A stretch of 64,000 nt of DNA from Alectoria sarmentosa (lineage: Eukaryota > Ascomycota > Lecanoromycetes > Lecanorales > Parmeliaceae). Under the pieces are notes generated by a model, which had not been told where the DNA came from, made no database searches, and saw only the letters and a program-made list of their open reading frames with translations. The stretch is taken from positions 62,001-126,000 of the forward strand of contig WOGZ01000075.1 of the NCBI GenBank assembly GCA_009733775.1, read 5' to 3'. The position numbers and the translations under genes are program-made. Of this stretch, positions 54,749-64,000 are shown one piece after another (position 1 is the first letter of the stretch; every line of letters begins with the position of its first letter).

Positions 54749-57700
54749 TTAGGCATCAAAGCGAACCCTCGGCCCAATACCTCGAAGAGGACGTTCGAAC
54801 AAGACATTACTCACCTGTTCAAATGGTCTTGTTCGTTGCGACGCGCCCATACTGGACCCGCCGATACCGTCGCTGGGATGGACAACGATGCTGCCAGCGA
54901 TATTCGCCTTCCTCAGCCTCGAGCTAATGGGCAAGGAGTATTTTATGACGCCACGAACAACCAACTCAAAGTCGTACTGAAGCACGTGTTCCCAACGCTC
55001 GCTACCACCCTCTTCGGTCCTGTTACCAGGCTTCGCAAGGCGCACTTCACCGACGCTGCCAAATGAGTGCTGGCGAATAGGCGATGCATCGAAGATAAGA
55101 GGGGAGTCGAATTCGAAGATTTGACCGAGGAGCATGGTTTGTGAGTCTGTTGCTGGATCGTCAATAGGATCTGTGCCTTCATCGACACCACCGTCAAAAT
55201 GGGACATGAGGTCGGAGGGGTCAAGTAGCGGGGGATCTTGTTGGGAAGCAGCTTCGTTGCTCTGCGATTGGGATCTGGTTTTTCGTGTTGGTGTTTGTGT
55301 TTGTGGATGAGCGGCTCGCCATAATGAACTAGTACCGACATGCTTGCTTTTCGCAAAGATGTTGACGTCGAGGTCGCTGACTTGGATGGCGAGAAGATTG
55401 GGGTTGATGGCGTGCACGTGAAGATCGAGCATTATCTCTTGCTCCGATGCAAGCACGTTGCGAATGTCTTTTACATGAACATCGACCAACGGCTTCGAGC
55501 ACATAATGAGGATGACCACAATCACCGCTATCAAAATTGCCAAAACGCTGCCTAGACTCGTAAAGGCTGTGACACGACCACAACAGCGGTGATCTCTATC
55601 TTCTGAGTAGAGGTGGCGTACACTCCCAGGCACTGGCCGTCGACGATTACGACCACTACGGACGGTGCCTATTAAGGGGGTTCGCTCATCGTCGGCACCT
55701 TCGCCTTCGAGGTCGTATGACATGAGCTCTTCAATCTTGCGTGGGCTCTTCGTGACATGGACAGCTTGAGGATTTCGTGAGCTTCGAGGAGAGACGTGGC
55801 CGGTTGCAGAGCGCGGAGACTTGATAGCATCTGGGAACGGAGAGTCGCTGTCAAACAGCGATGCATGACCGCCACGTCCATACCGTCCAATATGGTGGTG
55901 ATGAGTTGTATTTGCGCTGGCAGGTCGCCCAGTCTGACTGGGACCCCTCACAGTCCCGTCACCGCCTTCATTCGAGTAGCCAACGGAATTGTAATTATTA
56001 GAAAACTTCATGCTCTTCTTACCAACAACGCTATGATGTCCCTCTTGTCTCCCCTTGGCACCATAATGGTCATGGTGACTAACGGTGGACGTCGCACTTG
56101 GAGTACGGGAGTGGAAACGATGTGCGCGGGCTGAATGTGGCTCTGGTGGATTGGATTCGTAGACGAAGGTCTCTTCGGAGTCTGATGAATCTGCCTCATC
56201 AACGGCGTTTGCGACTTTTGCTTCGAATATATCGGCTTTTGAGGAGGCTATTCTCCCTCGAAAAGGTATCAGCAGAGCACTTGTACGCCTGAGGGTTCTA
56301 CATGGGGTCGCGGGTTTGCAGTCAACATTTTGGGTATGCTCATGCTTGTCCTCGCGATTGCTAGACCGTAAGTTTTAAATAACACTTGATCATTGGGGAA
56401 GTCAGGGAATCCGACAAGCGTTGTTCTCATGAACTCAGGGGAAGGGAGTCGCGAATGAAACTGGCGGTGATGATACAAGATTTAAACATTAACCCACCAG
56501 TGCCAGAAGTCATAGAGGGCGCCTTTCGCACGACTCTCTTTTTCTCCTTCTTAGGCCGTATCGTCTCATTGCTGGGCTTCAAGCGCAAACTTCCACCGGT
56601 CTCCGTCCTACCAAGGGGATGCCGTTCACCTGCACCGCCTCCTAATGCAAGCTGCGGTATCGAGCTGACGGTTTCCGTTTCCACGGTCATGTTCTTGACT
56701 GATCCATCACTAGGGGCGGTCTTACTCTTTGTAAACGGCAGCTGCGTGAATGATCTCTTTGACTGCACCACTGGCGGCTTGGAAGACTTTGCAGCAGTCG
56801 CTGATTTCCTTGTATCTTTGTTGCCATCTATGACATTGGCTCCAGCACGCTTACTGCCTGCACTGTCGTTTCCACTTTCGGGTCTTGAATTTGCTTCCAT
56901 GCCAAACGCCTCTTCCATTGGGTTCTCCTCAATTCGCTCTGGGTGATCATTTGAGCCTCCTTTGCTGGTGTGCGACGTTCTTGAGCCGATGGCGGGTGTA
57001 GCTGGAAGGCTGCTTTCTTGTACGGTCTCGAGTGCTGGTCCATTCCCACTTATGCCTCGTACCGGTGTCCGCATTCCCGACTTCATTGGGTGATCATCCT
57101 CCGCTATGTCTGATTCACTGCCAAAAGTAGAGCTTCTAGTAGGACGCTCGACAACAATGGTAGGCGTTGTAGGTGTGGACTGCGATTGATCGATCTTACG
57201 AGCCGTTAGAAAGCTATTGTTCGTTCCAGACGATGCAGATGGCGGAGGAGACTTGACACGGAGGACGTTGGACCCGGGGTGCTGAGAGCCGCCAGCCGGT
57301 CCCTTGTTGGTCCTCTGAGGTCTTGGCGTATCAAGTGCAAAGTCTGCGGCAGTAGAGGGTGGTAGATGTGGGATCCCTGTTGCCGATAAAGCTCTTTGAA
57401 TTGCAGCAGCAGACGGCACCGTGGGTATGTTTGCGCTCGGTGCCCGTATCGGACTCAGATCCTGACTGTTTTTCCTCGACCTATTTATCACTCGGCTTCC
57501 AGTCGATGCGCCGGGCTTCAGAGGAGGTCGTACGGGCGAACCTTCCCGTGAGGGTTTGGGAGAGGTTGTGGCAGATGAGTTTGCGGAGAGCTGAGGAGTG
57601 GTGGAAGCCCGTATGAGGCTCGGGGCAGAGGATGACTGTTGTTGTTGTGGATCTTGGGTGCCTTGTTTGCCTGGAAGAGGCTTGATTTCATGGTCGACCT

Positions 57701-57758
57701 TGTCCTCAACTTCCACATGGTCATTGTGATTGTTGGGTCTTTCTGCAGTGGGCGCCAT
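54749..57758 (-). CDS. vac7: Vac7-like regulator of vacuolar PI(3,5)P2 synthesis (919 aa)
   Basis: Two exons, 57758-56498 and 56247-54749, joined across a 250-nt intron (donor GTGGGT, acceptor AATAG, phase 1), giving 919 residues. The N-terminal 640 residues are Ser/Pro-rich and disordered. Just after the splice comes the Vac7 signature, EADSSDSEETFVYESNPPEP near 438-457. One membrane span lies at about 647-670 (SLGSVLAILIAVIVVILIM), preceded by DRDHRCCGR. A lumenal LEA/Tag1-like beta domain follows (VDVHVKDIRNVLASEQEIML, INPNLLAIQVSDLDVNIFAK). Vac7 is a single-span vacuolar membrane activator of the Fab1 lipid kinase. Length and order of parts fit filamentous-fungal Vac7. The intron is long for this window; a shorter alternative was not found. 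Confidence 0.88.
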
Positions 57759-58190
57759 GGACTGGATTCAATCACAGGCACACACGTCAGTATTACTGAT
57801 TCGTTCCTGGCGGCTCGGCATTCGGATCCGCTTGAGGAGTTTTGTACCGGCCAAATAAGGAAGAAGAAGAAGAAGTAAGAAGGAATCACGCTGACGGAGC
57901 GATGGACGTATCAACATTGTGTGTAAGACAGAGACATGATATGTGGCTCAGTTATTGGAGTTGGAGTAGGGTGGTAGGGTACTTACGGGTAAAGTAGGTA
58001 CTTTACTCTACAGTAGTTCGAGGCATGATGGAATAATGCGTGGCGCCCTGTCCTTCGCTGTCAGGGCCTTGGTCCCCTTGCTTTCAACCGGAGCATTTAG
58101 CCTGTAGCTAGTCTGCTGGGCTGGCCAATTAGAGAGCGCTTATATAATTCATTCTACCTACCTTACGGGGGTGCCTGCAAATGCGCACAC
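57759..58190. other. vac7 promoter region bordering AT-rich DNA
   Basis: Normal-GC sequence with GGTACTTACGGGTAAAGTAGG and CTACCTACCTTACGGGG words, the last GC-balanced DNA before the composition break. Confidence 0.45.
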
Positions 58191-59807
58191 CGTATTGAGA
58201 CAGTATAGGTACTGTCATTAAATACAACCGTAGCTGAATGGAAATAATAATCTATAACAATATCATAAACGTTAATTCAGATTAATTAATACTTTGAAAA
58301 ATACGAAACAAAACTTGAAATTATGTTATTTAATAACGCGTTTGCAATGTAAAGCTATTTCGAGATTGATTATTAAAATTTAATCAAAACCGTTTGAAAA
58401 CGATTTTCTATCAGCTCAGTTTTACAATTTAAAATTATTTCATTAATGAGAAATACATCATTAAATCAAATTTTTAATATGTAATTTTAATAAAATCGTA
58501 TTCGTGATTATAGATTCGTAATTTATAAGTTCGTAATTTATAAGTTCGTAGCTTACTTTGTGTGTGATTATCTTATATATAAAACTTTACTATATTGCGC
58601 ACAACAATTTCACGTATTGTTTGACTCTTTTTTTAAAGTGCTTTTCATTTTTCGATTACTTTACTTGTGCGTTATTACTTGCAAACACTTATGCGCTATT
58701 AATAATTTTAATAATCATTTATAATCATCATTAATAATCTTAATTAAATTAATTTCATTCATTATTATTTAATATCTTATCTCGTCTTTATAATCGTGAT
58801 ATATTATAAAAAAAAATAACAAATCAAAATGACTTCAAATGTCAAATAATTACGAGTCTTTTTTCATTAATAAATAACTTTTTTTTATTCAAAACACGCC
58901 TAAAGCCATTTTGAAATATCTTTAAAATAATTTTAATGCTTTCTTTAAAGAGGGCGTATTTCGAATTATCGTCGAAATTATACTTCGTATAATGTTTATA
59001 ATGATAATTAAAACAATCGATCAATTAAATAACAAAAAGTTTCTGACAACAATACAACGTTTAAAATAATTTATCAAACGCATTAAAGACGATGTTACAA
59101 TTATGAAACACTCGATAATTATAATTATTATTACGAATATACATTTCGATTCTTTAAAAGTGTGAGCGAAAGAATTTTTAATCGCATCATCATTATTCTC
59201 ATAAAGCATTATGATTTTTTATTTTTTTTAATCAATATCGATTTTAAAAAGCGAAGTTAAAATAAAATATCAAATTATTATTAAATTTAAAGATAACGAT
59301 GTTAAAGAACGTTATCGCAAATAATGCTTTAAAAACTTATAAGTTTATATTAAAATTCGTTTTAAAATATATTTAACGTTAAAAATAATCGAAATCGAAA
59401 TTATCACTCAATTTAAATTAGAGAATATTCGATTTTTTATGAAAATTCGAAAAGGCGTCGAAATCTTAAAAAATATCAAAAATGTCAAAAATTGAATAAC
59501 GTGTTTTGATAAAAACGCATTTATTTTGATTCTCATTTTTGAAATAATGATTCATAATGTTTCGATTAAAATTTATTAATTTTCGAGAAATGTCGAATTT
59601 TTCGTTAAAACGATTATTTAAATAAACACGCATCGCATTTAAAGAGTCGACATTCGATACATCGAATAATTGAATAAAAATAAAATTAAAAATTCATTAA
59701 TGTTCTTCTCAGTAATAATGATGAAATTTTTAAAAATTTATTATATCAATGTTATTTGAAATATCAATTTAAATTGACTTTCGTTAAAGGGAAACGAACA
59801 TTATAAT

Positions 59808-60030
59808 TGCGAAAAATATATTCGCGAGAATCGAATCATCAAATGTTTCAAATGTTAAAAATCAAATCACATTACTTTTATATGCGATTTTAAAATCTCA
59901 ATTTATGTATATTACGCTCGAGAACATGATTTTAAAAAATGCGAGAAATATCAAAAATCAGGCTTTCAATTAAGATGCGTCAATTATTAAAATTTACACG
60001 AAGCTCACAATTTCAAATATAAACGTATTA
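59808..60030 (+). mobile_element. Degraded non-LTR retrotransposon ORF1 zinc-knuckle region (Tad/CgT1-like)
   Basis: In one plus frame three successive knuckles can be followed through stops. The first, at 59844 on, has C-x2-C-x4-H-x4-C with an in-frame TAA (CFKC*KSNHITFIC). The second has C-x2-C-x3-H-x4-C spacing with both early cysteines now tyrosine (YVYYAREHDFKKC). The third has C-x2-C-x3-H-x6-C with two cysteines now tyrosine and a TAA. The lead-in CEKYIRENRIIKCFKC is typical of fungal LINE ORF1. Cys (TGT/TGC) to Tyr (TAT/TAC) is the G-to-A change expected of RIP. No EN/RT was found downstream. Confidence 0.6.
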
Positions 60031-62699
60031 AAATAATTGTTTAAAGAATTATAAAAAGACGTCGAGAATTTTAAATCGCATATTTTGAAAACAAAAATCA
60101 TCTCTTTATTGAAAATACTCAATCGACGAAAAAAAATCATTAAATCATTTTTCAAATTATAAATATTAATATAATGAAGTTTATAAAAACATAAAAATTT
60201 ACGTAATTTCGAAAAAAAAGGGTTTTTAATAAAAAGAAACTCGTAACAAAAATCAAAAATGCGTCGTCAATTAACGACAGCAACGCCATTTTTATTTCAT
60301 TTGATCACTCGACAAAAATCACAATTAACATTAATGTTATTTTATCGAATTAATCGATAAAAATCACATCGAGCACATTTGATTTCAACATTTTAAAAAG
60401 TTAGAATCAAAACATAAACATCATTACGAATCTCGAAGCTGCTATCTTCAACTTTAAAATAACGTTTTTTTAAAATTCTCAAAAACAAAGTCAAAAAATA
60501 TAATTAAAAAAACGCAAAACGACGACAAGAAATTTTTTAACGTCGTTAAATAAAAATCATATTAGAAAATATAAAATAAGCGATTAAATGTCAAATTAAA
60601 CATCTCTGAGCGCTTTAATAAAAACATTAATATTAATTAACATTCTCGAAATAACACTTTTAAAAACACTTAATTTCGAAAAATTGTTTCTCGCAAAAAT
60701 TGATATAATAAAAACGAAAACCGAAAATACGAATAAAAAAAATCATTTATCAATTTCAAAAATGAGACTTAAAAAGAATATAAAGAAATTCACAAATTCA
60801 ATATTTTGTGAGAAATCGTTAAAAACGAAATTATCAATTTAAAAAAAAGTTAAGAAAAGTTACGTTGCTTTTCTCGTCGATACGAATTTGACGCGAAATT
60901 CTTTTATAAATAAAACCTCGTTCTCAAAAATAACGAAAATAATCATAAAAATAAACATTTTTTTAAAAAGTTATTAAATTAAAAATGTCACAAAAGTCAC
61001 GAAAAGTTAAAATGATATCTCGTTATAAATATATATCCGTTTCAATAAACATTATAATTTCAAAAATCACGATTCACAATTTTTCAATATAACGTTTATG
61101 AATCGATAAACGTTATAAAATCTTTATTTCAAAAATTCACGATTTTCGAATGCGACATTTTAACTATATAAGAGTTTTAAAAACATTTTAAAAAAAATCA
61201 AATTCATTATCTAATTTTAATAAATTATCATTTATGTTATTTAAGCGTAAAAGATGTTACGAGCGTATTTTACATTCTTAATAAAGTTAACTTTTCTTTG
61301 ACATCACATTTCTTTAACATTACTCGATTAAGCTTAACGTGACTTAACAGAAATATTTATTCTTATATAAATGCTTTTTTTTTATATATATACTTTCTTT
61401 TCATTTAATTATCTTATTTAATATATTTATATAATATAACTTTATATTAATTTTAACATTATAATTAAATCATCTCACTCACTTTATTCGTATTAATTAA
61501 CGAATTTAAAAAATCGTGTTGATAAAGACTTTATCAAAACATAAAAATTATTAAAATATCGTATTTTTAAATTAAGTCATTTACGACAATTGAAATTTAA
61601 ATAGCTCGCATTAAGATAACGATTCGCCTTATCAACAATAATAAATATAAAAAAAATATTAAAACATTCGTTTAATTAACGAATCGAAAAAAATAATTAC
61701 ACATTATTTTTATATAACTCAAGTTAAGACAATATCGATTATATCGTTCGAAAAATCATTATTAAAGATACTTAAATCTTTCACGGCATTATCATCGAAT
61801 AAAAAATCACGATTTTATAACCTTTTAAAGTTTTCCTTCTTTATTTCGCATTATCAAGTTTTCTCGCACAAAATCGACGATAACATAATAAATATTCTTT
61901 ATATAAATAACGAAATTGAAAAGACGTTATTCAATTAACACACTATTTTCACGAGAATTTAATAAATAAACAAACGACTAAATAACATTCTTTGTTATTT
62001 TTTATGTGCTAAAATCAAATTTCTTTATCACACAAAAATCATTAAACATATTAAATGAAAAGTGTTAGCATTTTCCTTTATTATAAAATTTTTTAACATT
62101 ACATTTTTCGAAATATTTAAATCTCTCTCCTTTTTTTTCTCTTTTATTTTTTTTCTTATCGATAACTTTTATCAAAATGAAAAGAATAAATCACATTTAA
62201 GATTTCTTGAACAAAATTAATAAACGTCATATCTCAATCATATTTGAAAATTTCGAAAATCTTTTTCAATAGCATAAATTAGATTTATAATACATTTTTA
62301 TTAATAAATAATTATTACATTGAACGAAAACTGCATTTACGAAGTTTCTTAATATGCTAAATCAATTTCATTTTAAACGAAACGATTTTCGCGAATTTTC
62401 ATCTCGTTTTCATAAGATTATTATCGATAAAAATGAGATTATAAAATCTTTATATTAATTTAAACTTATGATTCAATAATTGAATAATATCGCTTACGAT
62501 TAATAAAAGCAAGTGATACAATTGTAATAAAAAATCAATGCAATAAAATTTCAATCATTAATAAAAAATTCAAAAAAGGATTTAAAGGATAAACTTTTTT
62601 ATGATAAATTTAAAAATCGATCTATATTAAAAAAGAATAAGTTTTTCAAATTATTTGACTTTTTTATCTTTACGAATAAATTTTTTTTTACATAAAACG

Positions 62700-63360
62700 A
62701 TTGATTTTTTAAAATGAATCACAAATTTATTATTAATTATGATTGATATTTTACTACTAAGTTCAAATTAACCTATATCATTTTTAAATTAAAAGAAAAA
62801 GTTTTAAAACAAATCATGAGACGTCGATTAAAAAATTATTCAAATTTATATCAATTTTATAAAGAGATAATGAATGATTTAATCGACATTTATGAGAACT
62901 TTGATTAACAAAATAATGTTAAACGGCAATATAACTCCCTTCAACAAAATATCATATCTTTTATAAAATTTTACGTCGACTTTATTCGATTTAATCAAAT
63001 CATTAATAAAAACAAAAATAATATAATATAACATTTACGTTTAAAGATTCGTGAAGGTTTACGAAAGAATTAAAACGCATATAAAGATTTTAGCGAATTA
63101 ACATCTATTAAAAAATATTTACGAAAATTAAATAACATTCAACGTGCTAAATATAAAAAAAAGTTTAAAATATTCATATTTAAAACTGCATTTTTAGCAA
63201 AAAAAATCAATTATTTTAACAACGAGAATCACTCGCATTATAATAACATTTATAAAATTTATTATATCGATTTCATTTATCAAAATTAAAGTCGAAATCG
63301 ATGTTAAAAAATTTATATATTATAATTGTAATTAAATTGAACACATCAAGCGTGATTGTT
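62700..63360 (+). mobile_element. Degraded LTR-retrotransposon Gag with CCHC knuckle
   Basis: Plus-strand text in more than one frame resembles Gag. An early helical part reads YNSLQQNIISFIKFYVDFIR. LRLKIREGLRKN and FSELTSIKKYLRKLNNIQRA follow at about 63030-63150, as in the capsid C-terminal part. Finally a CCHC box at 63318-63359 has its first cysteine changed to tyrosine and a TAA inside (YYNC N* IEHIKRDC, spacing x2-x4-x4). Stops and frame changes are frequent. Protease and polymerase would lie to the right; only a doubtful trace is seen near 63600-63680. No LTR could be recognised. Confidence 0.55.
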
Positions 63361-64000
63361 TTTAATCGAATAAAAAAGTTATTTGAATGCATGTTATAAA
63401 AATAAATAATAACGACGACGATAACTTAAAAGACTTTTCGAATAATTCGAGAAAAGATTAACCTTTTTCAAAATCACGATAAGAGATAATACGAACGTGT
63501 GTTTAACGAATATTTCAAATGATTTCTTAATATGACGTCTCTTTTAAATGACAATTACATTATCATCATAAAATCGATAAATGACATTTTCGAATTCTCT
63601 TATAAATTGCGAATGTATCGAAATTTATATCGTTATCAATGAAATTATTATATTTAAAATATATAAACGTTTATAAATCGAACCTTATTTTCTTTTTAAG
63701 TCAAAATTATTATGAAATTATGATGAGCGATTATTTAAACAATTTATCACTCATTGTCTTTTATTTATTTTAAACATATACGATCATAAAAAAAAATCTT
63801 GTTTTATTTTTATCGCTTCGTTAAAATAATACGATTTGATTCTCGAAAAGTCATAAATGAATAAACATGAAATCGTATTCGATATATTAAAAGATAAAAT
63901 GTTATTTATATTTAAACGATATGAATATGACGATAATAAGATATCAATATCTAAAAATTTATCGTTTTTATCAAAAACATCATTTGTTGTTATTACACGA

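Larger units (their letters stand above)
58191..64000. other. AT-rich, RIP-degraded repeat region (isochore) without intact genes
   Basis: From about 58.2 kb to the window end the sequence is overwhelmingly A/T with TpA-rich words and scattered CG. No frame longer than about 65 codons survives. Traces of transposon proteins (listed separately) show that it is built from retroelements. This matches the outcome of repeat-induced point mutation (CpA to TpA) followed by silencing in Pezizomycotina. The border is sharp, within some tens of bases. The remainder, about 58.2-59.8 and 60.05-62.7 kb, holds nothing I can identify. Confidence 0.85.

Noticed and set aside
58842..59209. Two 60-codon minus-strand frames in the AT-rich region
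   Set aside because: Asn/Ile/Lys/Phe-only composition expected of AT-rich DNA; no motif.
63600..63680. Possible retropepsin remnant after the Gag relic
   Set aside because: A LL-x-IANVSKFIS-like string vaguely resembles the active-site loop, but the spacing is wrong by one residue and the Asp is absent.
1..64000. tRNA, rRNA and CRISPR features
   Set aside because: No B-box plus acceptor-stem pairing, no rRNA-like core and no spaced direct-repeat array could be found by eye; a tRNAscan-SE run would settle the tRNAs.

Overview
This window is nuclear DNA of a filamentous ascomycete. Most genes are split by 45-150 nt GT-AG introns, gene density is about one per 2-3 kb, and the gene set is typical of Pezizomycotina: an APSES factor of the StuA type, a Vac7 homologue, an MIT-domain protein, a DUF4470/MYND protein and the nucleolar protein Imp3. 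The 2EXR/F-box-like and RING-like proteins and the microsatellites would fit a Dothideomycete, but that placement is impression, not proof. Exon joins were read by eye from splice consensus plus reading-frame and protein continuity.

Layout. 1-9.8 kb: a truncated F-box/2EXR-like protein gene, mitochondrial serine hydroxymethyltransferase, a run of four small one- or two-helix membrane proteins (two of them tandem paralogues), a RING-like/TFIIB-cyclin-like protein and a small membrane protein. 10.2-12.2 kb: two tandem members of an unnamed family with a repeated W-x2-[WY]-A-D helix; a third member lies at 35.6 kb. 12.2-20 kb: a 5.2 kb gene-free upstream region full of simple repeats, followed by stuA. 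21.7-22.6 kb: a single-BRCT protein. 23.2-27.4 kb: a minus-strand block of coding-like fragments broken by frameshifts and stops. 27.8-31.4 kb: an unnamed 540-residue protein and a broken MFS transporter. 32.8-40 kb: an unnamed protein, a two-helix membrane protein, the third W-A-D protein, an alpha/beta hydrolase and an aldo-keto reductase. 40.6-57.8 kb: a conserved housekeeping block holding the MIT protein, a disordered protein, the DUF4470-MYND protein, divergent imp3 and mitoribosomal bS18m, and vac7.

At about 58.2 kb the composition switches abruptly to extremely AT-rich DNA that runs to the end of the window. No intact gene lies there. It still shows degraded zinc knuckles of a non-LTR (Tad-like) ORF1 and of an LTR-type Gag. 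Their cysteine codons have become tyrosine codons and stop codons interrupt them, as expected of repeat-induced point mutation (RIP). This is a two-speed layout: a GC-equilibrated gene island beside a RIP-inactivated transposon graveyard.

Functional links are loose. imp3 and bS18m share a 183 bp divergent promoter and both serve ribosome production (cytosolic and mitochondrial). The other genes look independently transcribed. The most novel items are the W-A-D repeat family, the tandem 70/73-residue microprotein pair with an identical 146-nt first exon, the RING-TFIIB-like architecture, and a 48-nt poly-C run inside the bS18m coding region.
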